DNA of 64,000 bases from Hydractinia symbiolongicarpus (GCF_029227915.1 NC_079877.1:32515851-32579850); one strand, 5' to 3'. Shown: positions 12,901 to 25,514, numbered from the stretch's first letter. Translations and numbers: made by a program. Notes: generated by a model not told the origin, from the letters alone.

Positions 12901-14722
12901 ATGAAAACAATTTTGAAAACTACAAGTCTCATGCGTTTTAGTGGTGAAAAACTAATTTTAAAAATCGTTCGGGAAATGAGTTTACTCCCTAAGTACTTTC
13001 TTTGTATACTTTTGACTATACGGGCCTAGTCCAGGATTCACGGGAAATCGCGGGTTTTCGTTTGCCGGCGATTAAACTTCTTTTATTCAGCGTCTCATTA
13101 AAACTGAAAACATTTTTGAAAACTACATGTCTAATGCGTTTTACTGGTGAAAAAATAATTTAAAAAATTGTTCGGGAATGAGTTTACTTCCTGGGTATTT
13201 TCTTTTTATACTTTTGACTATACGGGCCGAGTCCGGGATTTACGGGAAATCGGGGGTTTTCGTTTGCCGGCGATTAAACATTTTTTATTCATTGTCTCAT
13301 CAAAAATGAAAACATTTTTGAAAACTACAAATTTCATGCGTTTTAGTGGTGAAAAAATAATTTAAAAAATCGTTGGGGAATGAGTTTACTTCCTGGGTAC
13401 TTTCTTTGTATACTTTTGACCATACGGGTCGTGTCCGGGATTTACGGGAAATCGCGGGTTTTCGTTTGCCGGCGATTAAACTTCTTTTATTCAGCGTCTC
13501 ATCAAAACTGAAAACATTTTTGAAAACTACATGTCTCATGCGTTTAATTGGTGAAAAAATAATTTAAAAAATCGTTCGGGAAATGAGTTTACTCCCTAAG
13601 TACTTTCTTTGTATACTTTTGACTATACGGGCCGAGTCCGGGATTTACGGGAAATCGCGGGTTTTCGTTTCCGGCGTTTAAACTTCTTTTATTCAGCGTC
13701 TCATCAAAAATGAAAACATTTTTGAAAACTACAAGTCTCATGCGTTTTAGTGGTGAAAAAATAATTTAAAAAATCGTTCGAGAAATGAGTTTACTCCCTA
13801 AGTACTTTCTTTGTATACTTTTGACTATACGGGCCGAGTCCAGGATTTACAGGAAATCGCGGGTTTTCGTTTGCCGGCGATTAAACTTCTTTTATTCAGC
13901 GTCTCATCAAAACTGAAAACATTTTTGAAAACTACATGTCTCATGCGTTTTACTGGTGAAAAAATAATTTAAAAAATTGTTCGGGAAATGAGTTTACTTC
14001 CTGGGTATTTTCTTTGTATACTTTTGACTATACGAGCAGAGTCCGGGATTTACGGGAAATCGCGGGTTTTCGTTTCCGGCGTTTAAACTTCTTTTATTCA
14101 GCGTATCATCAAAAATGAAAACATTTTTGAAAACTACATGTCTCATGCGTTTTAGTGGTGAAAAAATAATTTAAAAAATTGTTCGGGAAATGAGTTTACT
14201 TCCTGGGTATTTTCTTTGTATACTTTTGACTATACGAGCCGAGTGCGGGATTTACGGGAAATCGCGGGTTTTCGTTTCCGGCGTTTAAACTTCTTTTATT
14301 CAGCGTATCATCAAAAATGAAAACATTTTTGAAAACTACAAGTCTCATGCGTTTTAGTGGTGAAAAAATAATTAAAAAAATCGTTCGGGAAATGAGTTTA
14401 CTCCCTAAGTACTTTTTTTGTATACTTTTGACTATATGGGCCGAGTCCGGGATTTAAGTGAAATCGCGGGTTTTCGTTTGCCGGCGATTAAACTTCTTTT
14501 ATTCAGCGTCTCATCAAAACTGAAAACATTTTTGAAAACTACATGTCTCATGCGTTTTAGTGGTGAAAAAATAATTTAAAAAATCGTTCGGGAAATGAGT
14601 TTACTTCCTGGGTACTTTCTTTGTATACTTTTGACTATACGGGCCGAGTCCGGGATTTACGGGAAATCGTGGGTTTTCGTTATCCGGCGATTAAATTTCT
14701 TTTATTCAGCGTCTCATCAAAA
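12901..14722 (+). repeat. HOR unit, 9 monomers (1,822 bp), copy 1
   Basis: The start is set at a monomer with ATGAAAACAATTTTG, which recurs at 14,723 (+1,822) and 16,343 (+1,620). Shared variants include GGGCCTAGTCCAGGATTCACGG, CGTTTTACTGGTG and CATTTTTTATTCATTGTCTC. Confidence 0.85.
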
Positions 14723-16342
14723 ATGAAAACAATTTTGAAAACTACAAGTCTCATGCGTTTTAGTGGTGAAAAACTAATTTTAAAAATCGTTCGGGAAATG
14801 AGTTTACTCCCTAAGTACTTTCTTTGTATACTTTTGACTATACGGGCCTAGTCCAGGATTCACGGGAAATCGCGGGTTTTCGTTTGCCGGCGATTAAACT
14901 TCTTTTATTCAGCGTCTCATTAAAACTGAAAACATTTTTGAAAACTACATGTCTAATGCGTTTTACTGGTGAAAAAATAATTTAAAAAATTGTTCGGGAA
15001 TGAGTTTACTTCCTGGGTATTTTCTTTTTATACTTTTGACTATACGGGCCGAGTCCGGGATTTACGGGAAATCGGGGGTTTTCGTTTGCCGGCGATTAAA
15101 CATTTTTTATTCATTGTCTCATCAAAAATGAAAACATTTTTGAAAACTACAAATTTCATGCGTTTTAGTGGTGAAAAAATAATTTAAAAAATCGTTGGGG
15201 AATGAGTTTACTTCCTGGGTACTTTCTTTGTATACTTTTGACCATACGGGTCGTGTCCGGGATTTACGGGAAATCGCGGGTTTTCGTTTGCCGGCGATTA
15301 AACTTCTTTTATTCAGCGTCTCATCAAAACTGAAAACATTTTTGAAAACTACATGTCTCATGCGTTTAATTGGTGAAAAAATAATTTAAAAAATCGTTCG
15401 GGAAATGAGTTTACTCCCTAAGTACTTTCTTTGTATACTTTTGACTATACGGGCCGAGTCCGGGATTTACGGGAAATCGCGGGTTTTCGTTTCCGGCGTT
15501 TAAACTTCTTTTATTCAGCGTCTCATCAAAAATGAAAACATTTTTGAAAACTACAAGTCTCATGCGTTTTAGTGGTGAAAAAATAATTTAAAAAATCGTT
15601 CGAGAAATGAGTTTACTCCCTAAGTACTTTCTTTGTATACTTTTGACTATACGGGCCGAGTCCAGGATTTACAGGAAATCGCGGGTTTTCGTTTGCCGGC
15701 GATTAAACTTCTTTTATTCAGCGTCTCATCAAAACTGAAAACATTTTTGAAAACTACATGTCTCATGCGTTTTAGTGGTGAAAAAATAATTTAAAAAATT
15801 GTTCGGGAAATGAGTTTACTTCCTGGGTATTTTCTTTGTATACTTTTGACTATACGAGCAGAGTCCGGGATTTACGGGAAATCGTGGGTTTTCGTTTCCG
15901 GCGTTTAAACTTCTTTTATTCAGCGTATCATCAAAAATGAAAACATTTTTGAAAACTACAAGTCTCATGCGTTTTAGTGGTGAAAAAATAATTAAAAAAA
16001 TCGTTCGGGAAATGAGTTTACTCCCTAAGTACTTTTTTTGTATACTTTTGACTATATGGGCCGAGTCCGGGATTTAAGCGAAATCGCGGGTTTTCGTTTG
16101 CCGGCGATTAAACTTCTTTTATTCAGCGTCTCATCAAAACTGAAAACATTTTTGAAAACTACATGTCTCATGCGTTTTAGTGGTGAAAAAATAATTTAAA
16201 AAATCGTTCGGGAAATGAGTTTACTTCCTGGGTACTTTCTTTGTATACTTTTGACTATACGGGCCGAGTCCGGGATTTACGGGAAATCGTGGGTTTTCGT
16301 TATCCGGCGATTAAATTTCTTTTATTCAGCGTCTCATCAAAA
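14723..16342 (+). repeat. HOR unit, 8 monomers (1,620 bp), copy 2
   Basis: Same order of monomers as the preceding unit but one monomer (202 bp) shorter. The loss lies among the near-identical monomers with GTATCATCAAAAATG that occur in succession in copy 1 near 14,100 and 14,300. Confidence 0.85.
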
Positions 16343-16728
16343 ATGAAAACAATTTTGAAAACTACAAGTCTCATGCGTTTTAGTGGTGAAAAACTAATTT
16401 TAAAAATCGTTCAAGAAATGAGTTTACTCCCTAAGTACTTTCTTTGTATACTTTTGACTATACGGGCCTAGTCCAGGATTCACGGGAAATCGCGGGTTTT
16501 CGTTTGCCGGCGATTAAACTTCTTTTATTCAGCGTCTCATTAAAACTGAAAACATTTTTGAAAACTACATGTCTAATGCGTTTTACTGGTGAAAAAATAA
16601 TTTAAAAAATTGTTCGGGAATGAGTTTACTTCCTGGGTATTTTCTTTTTATACTTTTGACTATACGGGCCGAGTCCGGGATTTACGGGAAATCGGGGGTT
16701 TTCGTTTGCCGGCGATTAAACATTTTTT
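16343..16728 (+). repeat. HOR unit, copy 3, truncated to ~2 monomers
   Basis: The copy starts like the two preceding units (CAATTTTG, GGCCTAGTCC, ACTGGTG variants). At about 16,728 it jumps to a monomer that lies one unit further on in the older copies: TTTTTTACTCAGCG appears instead of TTTTTTATTCATTG. Confidence 0.75.
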
Positions 16729-16887
16729 ACTCAGCGTCTCATCAAAACTGAAAACATTTTTGAAAACTACATGTCTCATGCGTTTAATTGGTGAAAAAAT
16801 AATTTAAAAAATCGTTCGGGAAATGAGTTTACTCCCTAAGTACTTTCTTTGTATACTTTTGACTATACGGGCCGAGTCCGGGATTTA

Positions 16888-18518
16888 CAGGAAATCGCGG
16901 GTTTTCGTTTGCCGGCGATTAAACTTCTTTCATTCAGCGTCTCATCAAAACTGAAAACATTTTTGAAAACTACAAGTCTCATGCGTTTTAGTGGTGAAAA
17001 AATAATTTAAAAAATTGTTCGGGAAATGAGTTTATTTCCTGGGTATTTTCTTTGTATACTTTTGACTATACGAGCCGAGTCCGGGATTTACGGGAAATCG
17101 CGGGTTTTCGTTTCCGGCGTTTAAACTTCTTTTATTCAGCGTCTCATCAAAAATGAAAACATTTTTGAAAACTACAAGTCTCATGCGTTTTAGTGGTGAA
17201 AAAATAATTTCAAAAATCGTTCGGGAAATGAGTTTACTCCCTAAGTACTTTCTTTGTATACTTTTCACTATACGGCCGAGTCCGGGATTTATGCGAAATC
17301 GCGGGTTTTCGTTTGCCGGCGATTAAACTTCTTTTATTCAGCGTCTCATCAAAACTGAAAACATTTTTGAAAACTACAAGTCTCATGCGTTTTAGTGGTG
17401 AAAAACTAATTTTAAAAATCGTTCGGGAAATGAGTTTACTCCCTAAGTACTTTCTTTGTATACTTTTGACTATACGGTCCTAGTCCAGGATTCACGGGAA
17501 ATCGCGGGTTTTCGTTTGCCGGCGATTAAACATCTTTTATTCAGCTTCTCATTAAAACTGAAAACATTTTTGAAAACTACATGTCTAATGCGTTTTAGTG
17601 GTGAAAAAATGATTTAAAAAATTGTTCGGGAAATGAGTTTACTTCCTGGGTATTTTCTTTTTATACTTTTGACTATACTGGCCGAGTCCGGGATTTACGG
17701 GGAATCGCGGGTTTTCGTTTGCCGGCGATTAAACATTTTTTATTCAGCGTCTCATCAAAAATGAAAACATTTTTGAAAACTACAAGTCTCATGCGTTTTA
17801 GTGGTGAAAAACTAATTTTAAAAATCGTTCGGGAAATGAGTTTACTCCCTGGGTAATTTCTTTGTATACTTTTGACCATACGGGTTGTGTCCGGGATTTA
17901 CGGGAAATCGCGGGTTTTCGTTTGCCGGCGATTAAACTTCTTTTATTCAGCGTCTCATCAAAAATGAAAACATTTTTGAAAACTACAAGTCTCATGCGTT
18001 TTAGTGGTGAAAAAATAATTTTAAAAATCGTTCGGGAAATGAGCTTACTCCCTGGGTACTTTCTTTGTATACTTTTGACTATACGGGCCGAGTACGGGAT
18101 TTACGAAAAATCGCGGGTTTTCGTTTGCCGGCGATTAAACTTCTTTTGTTCAGCGTCTCATCAAAAATGAAAACATTTCTGAAAACTACAAGTCTCATGC
18201 GTTTTAGTGGTGAAAAACTAATTTTAAAGATCGTTTGGGAAATGAGTTTACTCCCTAAGTACTTTCTTTGTATACTTTTGACTATACGGGCCGAGTCCAG
18301 GATTTACAGGAAATCGCGGGTTTTCGTTTGCCGGCCATTAAACTTCTTTTATTTAGCGTCTCATCAAAACTGAAAACATTTTTGAAAACTACATGTCTCA
18401 TGCGTTTTAGTGGTGAAAAAATAATTTAAAAAATTGTTCGGGGAATGAGTTTACTTCCTGGGTATTTTCTTTGTATACTTTTGACTATACGAGCCGAGTC
18501 CGGGATTTACGGGAAATC
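16888..18518 (+). repeat. 8-monomer segment, copy 2 of the 10,000-11,630 block
   Basis: Offset 6,888 bp from copy 1. It retains TTCACTATACGGCCGAG at 17,264, GAAAAAATGATTT at 17,602 and CATACGGGTTGTGTCC at 17,877. Private changes include GGTCCTAGTCC at 17,477 and TTACGAAAAATCG near 18,105. Confidence 0.8.
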
Positions 18519-19119
18519 GCGGGTTTTCGTTTCCGGCGTTTAAACTTCTTTTATTCAGCGTCTCATCAAAAATGAAAACATTTTTGAAAACTACAAGTCT
18601 CATGCGTTTTAGTGCTGAAAAAATAATTTAAAAAATCGTTCGGGAAATGAGTTTACTTCCTGGGTACTTTCTTTGTATACTTTTGACTATACGGGCCGAG
18701 TCCGGGATTTACGGGAAATCGTGGGTTTTCGTTAGCCGGCGATTAAACTTCTTCTTTTCAGCGTCTCATCAAAAATGAAAACATTTTTGAAAACTACATG
18801 TCTCATGCGTTTAATTGGTGAAAAAATAATTTAAAAAATCGTTCGGGAAATGAGTTTACTCCCTAAGTACTTTCTTTGTATACTTTTGACTATACGGGCC
18901 GAGTCCGGGATTTACAGGAAATCGCGGGTTTTCGTTTGCCGGCGATTAAACTTCTTTTATTCAGCGTCTCACCAAAACTGAAAACATTTTTGAAAACTAC
19001 GAGTCTCATGCGTTTTAGTGGTGAAAAACTAATTTTAAAAATCGTTCGGGAAATGAGTTTACTCCCTAAGTTTTTTCTTTGTATACTTTTGACTATACGG
19101 GCCGAGTCCAGGATTTACA

Positions 19120-20285
19120 GGAAATCGCGGGTTTTCGTTTGCCGGCGATTAAACTTCTTTTATTCAGCGTCTCATCAAAACTGAAAACATTTTTGAAAAC
19201 TACAAGTCTCATGCGTTTTAGTGGTGAAAAAATAATTTAAAAAATTGTTCGGGAAATGAGTTTATTTCCTGGGTATTTTCTTTGTATACTTTTGACTATA
19301 CGAGCCGAGTCCGGGATTTACGGGAAATCGCGGGTTTGTGTTTCCGGCGTTTAAACTTCTTTTATTCAGCGTCTCATCAAAAATGAAAACATTTTTGAAA
19401 ACTACAAGTCTCATGCGTTTTAGTGGTGAAAAAATAATTTCAAAAATCGTTCGGGAAATGAGTTTACTCCCTAAGTACTTTCTTTGTATACTTTTCACTA
19501 TACGGCCGAGTCCGGGATTTATGCGAAATCGCGGGTTTTCGTTTGCCGGCGATTAAACTTCTTTTATTCAGCGTCTCATCAAAACTGAAAACATTTTTGA
19601 AAACTACAAGTCTCATGCGTTTTAGTGGTGAAAAACTAATTTTAAAAATCGTTCGGGAAATGAGTTTACTCCCTAAGTACTTTCTTTGTATACTTTTGAC
19701 TATACGGTCCTAGTCCAGGATTCACGGGAAATCGCGGGTTTTCGTTTGCCGGCGATTAAACATCTTTTATTCAGCTTCGCATTAAAACTGAAAACATTTT
19801 TGAAAACTACATGTCTAATGCGTTTTAGTGGTGAAAAAATGATTTAAAAAATTGTTCCGGAAATGAGTTTACTTCCTGGGTATTTTCTTTTTATACTTTT
19901 GACTATACTGGCCGAGTCCGGGATTTACGGGGAATCGCGGGTTTTCGTTTGCCGGCGATTAAACATTTTTTATTCAGCGTCTCATCAAAAATGAAAACAT
20001 TTTTGAAAACTACAAGTCTCATGCGTTTTAGTGGTGAAAAACTAATTTTAAAAATCGTTCGGGAAATGAGTTTACTCCCTGGGTAATTTCTTTGTATACT
20101 TTTGACCATACGGGTTGTGTCCGGGATTTACGGGAAATCGCGGGTTTTCGTTTGCCGGCGATTAAACTTCTTTTATTCAGCGTCTCATCAAAAATGAAAA
20201 CATTTTTGAAAACCACAAGTCTCATGCGTTTTAGTGGTGAAAAAATAATTTTAAAAATCGTTCGGGAAATGAGTTTACTCCCTAG
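19120..20285 (+). repeat. 8-monomer segment, copy 3 (truncated at the A/B boundary)
   Basis: Offset 2,230 bp from copy 2. It shares GGTCCTAGTCC (19,707) and CATCTTTTATTCAGCTTC with copy 2 rather than with copy 1, so it derives from copy 2. It stops where domain B begins. Confidence 0.8.
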
Positions 20286-20383
20286 GTACTTTCTTTGTAT
20301 ACATTCGACTATACGGGCCAAGCCTGGGATTTACGGGAAATCGCGGGTTTCGCTTGCCGGCGATTAAACCACTTTCATTTCAC

Positions 20384-20458
20384 AACGATTTTTTGAATTA
20401 TTTTTTCACCACTAAAACGCATGAGACTTGTAGTGAAATAATAATTTAAAACATCGTT
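20384..20458. repeat. Inverted-segment hairpin monomer 1
   Basis: Inside a forward monomer, about 51-60 bp (from about 20,375 to 20,434) is the reverse complement of the ACTACAAGTCTCATGCG to ATCGTT part of the satellite. It is followed at once by the forward GTGAAATAATAATTTAAAAC segment. The two 26-nt arms (20,384-20,409 and 20,433-20,458) match at 23 of 26 positions around a 23-nt loop. The host monomer is 196 bp. Confidence 0.88.
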
Positions 20459-20464
20459 CGGGAA

Positions 20465-21950
20465 ATGAGTTTACTCCCTGGGTACTTTCTTTGTAAACAT
20501 TCGACTACAGGGCCAAGCCCGGGATTTAGGGGAAATCGCAGGTTTTCGTTTGCCGGCGATTAAACTTCTTTTTTTCAGCGTCTCATCAAAAATGAAAACA
20601 TTTTTGAAAACTACAAGTCTCATGCGTTTTAGTGGTGAAAAAATAATATAAAAAATCGTTCAGAAAATGAGTTTACTCCCTGGGTACTTTCTTTGTAAAC
20701 TTTTGACTATACGGGCCGAGTGCAGGATTTACGGGAAATCGCGGGTTTTCGTTTGCCGGCGATTAAACTTCTTTTATTCAGCGTCCCATCAAAAATGAAA
20801 ACATTTTTGAAAACTACAAGTCTCATGCGTTTTAGTGGTGAAAAAATAATATAAAAAATCGTTTTGGAAATGAGTTTACTCACAGGGTACTTTCTTTGTA
20901 TACATTTGACTATACGGGCCAAGCCCGGGATTTACGGGAAATCGCGAGTTTTCGTTTGCCGGCGATTAAACCTCTTTCATTAAGCGTCTCATCAAAAATG
21001 AAAACATTTTTGAAAACTACAAGTCTCATGCGCTTTAGTGGTGAAAAAATAATTTAAAAAATCGTTCTGGAAATGAGTTTACTCACAGGGTACTTTCTTT
21101 GTATACATTAGACTATACGGGCCAAGCCCGGGATTTACGGGAAATCGCGGGTTTAGGTTTGCCGGCGATTAAACCTCTTTCATTAAGCGTATCATCAAAA
21201 ATGAAAACATTTTTGAAAACTACAAGTCTCATGCGCTTTAGTGGTTTAAAAAAAAAATTTAAAAAATCGTTCGGGAAATGAGTTTACTCACAGGGTACTT
21301 TCTTTGTATACATTTGACTATACGGGCCGAGTCCGGGATTTACGGGAAATCGCGGGTTTTCTTTTGCCGGCGATTAAACTTCTTTTATTCAACGTCCCAT
21401 CAAAAATGAAAACATTTTTGAAAACTACAAGTCTCATGCGTTTTAGTGGTGAAATAATAATATAAAAAATCGTTCGGGAAATGAGTTTACTCCCTGGGTA
21501 CTTTCTTTGTATACTTTTGACTATACGGGCCAAGCCCGGGATTTACGGGAAATCGCGGGTTTTCGTTTGCCGGCGATTAAACCTCTTTCATTAAGCGTCA
21601 TGAAAACATTTTTGAAAACTACAAGTCTCATGCGTTTTAGTGGTGAAAAAATAATATAAAAAATCGTTCGGGAAATTAGTTTACTCACAGGGTACTTTCT
21701 TTGTATACATTCGACTATACGGGCCAAGCCCGGGATTTACGGGAAATCGCGGGTTTTCGTTTGCCGGCAATTAAACCTCTTTCATTAGGCGTCCCATCAA
21801 AAATGAAAACATTTTTGAAAGCTACAAATCTCATGCGTTTTAGTGGTGAAAAAATAATATAAAAAATCGTTCGGGAAATGAGTTTACACCCTGGGTACTT
21901 TCTTTGTATACTTTGACTATACGGGCCGAGTCCGGGATTTACGGGAAATC
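20465..21950 (+). repeat. Domain B block partly repeated 1.81/1.61 kb downstream
   Basis: The hairpin monomer at 20,384 recurs at +1,811. After about 20,860 the correspondence shifts to +1,608 because one 203-bp monomer present here is absent downstream. A monomer at 21,590-21,610 has lost about 9-12 bp (GCGTCATGAAAAC instead of GCGTCTCATCAAAAATGAAAAC). Confidence 0.65.
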
Positions 21951-22194
21951 GCAGGTTTTCGTTTGCCGGCGATTAAACTTCTTTTATTCAGCGTCTCATC
22001 AAAAATGAAAACATTTTTGAAAACTACAAATCTTATGCGTTTTAGTGGTGAAAAAAAAATTTATAAAATCGTTCGGGAAATGAGTTTACTCCCTGGGTAG
22101 TTTCTTTGTATACATTCGACTATACGGGCCAAGCCTGGGATTTACGGGAAATCGCGGGTTTCGCTTGCCGGCGATTAAACCACTTTCATTTCAC

Positions 22195-22269
22195 AACGAT
22201 TTTTTGAATTATTTTTTCACCACTAAAACGCATGAGACTTGTAGTGAAATAATAATTTAAAACATCGTT
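22195..22269. repeat. Inverted-segment hairpin monomer 2
   Basis: Same structure as the copy 1,811 bp upstream, with the same loop and the same G at the inner arm end (TTGTAGTG), so the two are paralogues from one duplication. Confidence 0.85.
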
Positions 22270-22769
22270 CGGGAAATGAGTTTACTCCCTGGGTACTTTC
22301 TTTGTAAACATTCGACTACAGGGCCAAGCCCGGGATTTAGGGGAAATCGCAGGTTTTCGTTTGCTGGCGATTAAACTTCTTTTTTTCAGCGTCTCATCAA
22401 AAATGAAAACATTTTTGAAAACTACAAGTCTCATGCGTTTTAGTGGTGAAAAAATAATATAAAAAATCGTTTTGGAAATGAGTTTACTCACAGGGTACTT
22501 TCTTTGTATACATTTGACTATACGGGCCAAGCCCGGGATTTACGGGAAATCGCGAGTTTTCGTTTGCCGGCGATTAAACCTCTTTCATTAAGCGTCTCAT
22601 CAAAAATGAAAACATTTTTGAAAACTACAAGTCTCATGCGCTTTAGTGGTGAAAAAATAATTTAAAAAATCGTTCTGGAAATGAGTTTACTCACAGGGTA
22701 CTTTCTTTGTATACATTAGACTATACGGGCCAAGCCCGGGATTTACCGGAAATCGCGGGTTTAGGTTTG

Positions 22770-23380
22770 CCGGCGATTAAACCTCTTTCATTAAGCGTCT
22801 CATCAAAAATGAAAACATTTTTGAAAACTACAAGTCTCATGCGCTTTAGTGGTTTAAAAAAAAAATTTAAAAAATCGTTCGGGAAATGAGTTTACTCACA
22901 GGTTACTTTCTTTGTATACATTTGACTATACGGGCCAAGCCCGGGATTTACGGGAAATCGCGGGTTTTCGTTTGCCGGCGATTAAACCTCTTTCATTAAG
23001 CGTCTCATCAAAAATGAAAACATTTTTGAAAACTACAAGTCTCATGCGTTTTAGTGGTGAAAAAATAATATAAAAAATCGTTCGGGAAATGAGTTTACTC
23101 CCTGGGTACTTTCTTTGTATACATTCGCCTATACGGGCCGAGTGCGGGATTTACGGGAAATCGCGGGTTTTCGTTTGCCGGCGATTAAACTTCTTTTATT
23201 CAGCGTCCCATCAAAAATGAAAACATTTTTGAAAACTACAAGTCTCATGCGTTTTAGTGGTGAAAAAATAATATAAAAAATCGTTTTGGAAATGAGTTTA
23301 CTCACAGGGTACTTTCTTTGTATACATTTGACTATACGGGCCAAGCCCGGGATTTACGGGAAATCGCGGGTTTTCGTTTG
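22770..23380 (+). repeat. HOR unit, 3 monomers (611 bp), copy 1
   Basis: Marked by GGTTTAAAAAAAAAATTT in place of GGTGAAAAAATAATTT, and TACATTCGCCTATACGGG. Both recur 611 bp on. Confidence 0.75.
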
Positions 23381-24055
23381 CCGGCGATTAAACCTCTTTC
23401 ATTAAGCGTCTCATCAAAAATGAAAACATTTTTGAAAACTACAAGTCTCATGCGCTTTAGTGGTTTAAAAAAAAAATTTAAAAAATCGTTCGGGAAATGA
23501 GTTTACTCACAGGGTACTTTCTTTGTATACATTTGACTATACGGGCCAAGCCCGGGATTTACGGGAAATCGCGGGTTTTCGTTTGCCGGCGATTAAACCT
23601 CTTTCATTAAGCGTCTCATCAAAAATGAAAACATTTTTGAAAAGTACAAGTCTCATGCGTTTTAGTGGTGAAAAAATAATATAAAAAATCGTTCGGGAAA
23701 TGAGTTTACTCCCTGGGTACTTTCTTTGTATACATTCGCCTATACGGGCCGAGTGCGGGATTTACGGGAAATCGCGGGTTTTCGTTTGCCGGCGATTAAA
23801 CTTCTTTTATTCAGCGTCCCATCAAAAATGAAAACATTTTTGAAAACTACAAGTCTCATGCGTTTTAGTGGTGAAAAAATAATATAAAAAATCGTTTTGG
23901 AAATGAGTTTACTCACAGGGTACTTTCTTTGTATACATTTGACTATACGGGCCAAGCCCGGGATTTACGGGAAATCGCGGGTTTTCGTTTGCCGGCGATT
24001 AAACCTCTTTCATTAAGCGTCTCATCAAAAATGAAAACATTTTTGAAAACTACAA
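23381..24055 (+). repeat. HOR unit, 3 monomers (611 bp), copy 2
   Basis: Tandem partner of the preceding trimer, with the GGTTTAAAAA variant at 23,462 and CGCCTATACGGG at 23,736. Correspondence ends near 24,055, where GCGTTTTAG replaces GCGCTTTAG. Confidence 0.75.
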
Positions 24056-24204
24056 GTCTCATGCGTTTTAGTGGTGAAAAAATAATATAAAAAATCGTTC
24101 GGGAAATGAGTTTACTCACAGGGTACTTTCTTTGTATACATTCGACTAAACGGGCCAAGCCCGGGATTTACGGGAAATCGCGGGTTTTCGTTTGCCGGCA
24201 ATTA

Positions 24205-24610
24205 AACCTCTTTCATTAAGCGTCTCATCAAAAATGAAAACATTTTTGAAAGCTACAAATCTCATGCGTTTTAGTGGTGAAAAAATAATATAAAAAATCG
24301 TTCGGGAAATGAGTTTACACCCTGGGTACTTTCTTTGTATACTTTTGACTTTACAGGCCGAGTCCGGGATATACGGGACATCGCAGGTTTTCGTTTGCCG
24401 GCGTTTAAACTTCTTTTATTCAGCGTCTCATCACAAATGAAAACATTATTGAAAACTACAAGTCTTATGCGTTTTAGTGGTGAAAAAATAATTTAAGAAA
24501 TCGTTCTGGAAATAAGTTTACTCACAGGGTACTTTCTTTGTATACATTCGAATGTACGGGCCAAGCCCGGGATTTACGGGAAATCGCGGGTTTAGGTTTG
24601 CCGGCGATTA
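24205..24610 (+). repeat. Dimer unit (406 bp), copy 1
   Basis: Two monomers carrying GAAAGCTACAAATCTC and GACTTTACAGGCCGAG. The TTACAGGCC variant lies at 24,351 and again at 24,757. Confidence 0.75.
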
Positions 24611-25020
24611 AACCTCTTTCATTAAGCGTCTCATCAAAAATGAAAACATTTTTGAAAGCTACAAATCTCATGCGTTTTAGTGGTGAAAAAATAATATAAA
24701 AAATCGTTCGGGAAATGAGTTTACACCCTGGGTACTTTCTTTGTATACTTTTGACTTTACAGGCCGAGTCCGGGATTTACGGGACATCGCAGGTTTTCGT
24801 TTGCCGGCGTTTAAACTTCTTTTATTCAGCGTCTCATCACAAATGAAAACATTATTGAAAACTACAAGTCTTATGCGTTTTAGTGGTGAAAAAATAATTT
24901 AAGAAATCGTTCTGGAAATAAGTTTACTCACAGGGTACTTTCTTTGTATACATTCGAATGTATGGGCCAAGCCCGGGATTTACGGGAAATCGCGGGTTTA
25001 GGTTTGCCGGCGATTAAACT
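24611..25020 (+). repeat. Dimer unit (406 bp), copy 2
   Basis: Tandem partner of the preceding dimer, near-identical, including CTCATCACAAATGAAAACATTATTG. The same dimer type recurs at about 34,150, 35,960, 39,000, 45,905 and 48,320. Confidence 0.75.
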
Positions 25021-25439
25021 TCTTTCATTAAGCGTCTCATCAAAAATGAAAACATTTTTGAAAACTACAAGTCTCATGCGCTTTAGTGGTGAAAAAAAAA
25101 TTTAAAAAATCGTTCGGGAAATGAGTTTACGCCCTGGGTACTTTCTTTGTATACATTTGCCTATACGGGCCAAACCCGGGGTTTACGGGAAATCGCGTGT
25201 TTTCGTTTGCCGGCGATTAAACTTCTTTCATTAAGCGTCTCATCAAAAATGAAAACATTTTTGAAAACTGCAAGTCTCATGCGTTTTAGTGGTAAAAAGA
25301 TAATTTAAAAAATCGTTTTGGAAATGAGTTTACTCACAGGCTACTTTCTTTGTATACATTCGACTATACGGGCCAAGCCTAGGATTTACGGGAAATCGCG
25401 GGTTTTCGCTTGCCGGCCATTAAACCACTTTCATTTCAC

Positions 25440-25514
25440 AACGATTTTTTGAATTATTTTTTCACCACTAAAACGCAGGAGACTTGTACTGAAATAATAA
25501 TTTAAAACATCGTT
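25440..25514. repeat. Inverted-segment hairpin monomer 3
   Basis: Same inverted segment, here with GCAGGAGAC instead of GCATGAGAC in the loop and C at the inner arm end (TTGTACTG). The arms match at 22 of 26 positions. Confidence 0.85.

Larger units (their letters stand above)
1..20285 (+). repeat. Satellite domain A (GCCGAGTCCGGG-type monomers)
   Basis: Monomers here mostly carry TATACTTTTGACTATACGGG followed by CCGAGTCCGGG, and TTCTTTTATTCAGCG upstream of the CTCATC box. Two subtypes are interspersed: one with CATCAAAACTGAAAAC followed by ACATGTCTCATGCG, the other with CATCAAAAATGAAAAC followed by ACAAGTCTCATGCG. A third variant has GTTTCCGGCGTTTAAAC instead of GTTTGCCGGCGATTAAAC. No genes, RNA genes or mobile elements were seen. 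The domain ends where the spacer between TGTATAC and the CpG block changes from TTTTGAC to ATTCGAC and GCCGAG becomes GCCAAG. Confidence 0.85.

Noticed and set aside
20384-20458. Rho-independent type terminator
   Set aside because: The hairpin is A/T-rich with no GC stem or following T run in a transcription unit, and the sequence is eukaryotic satellite.
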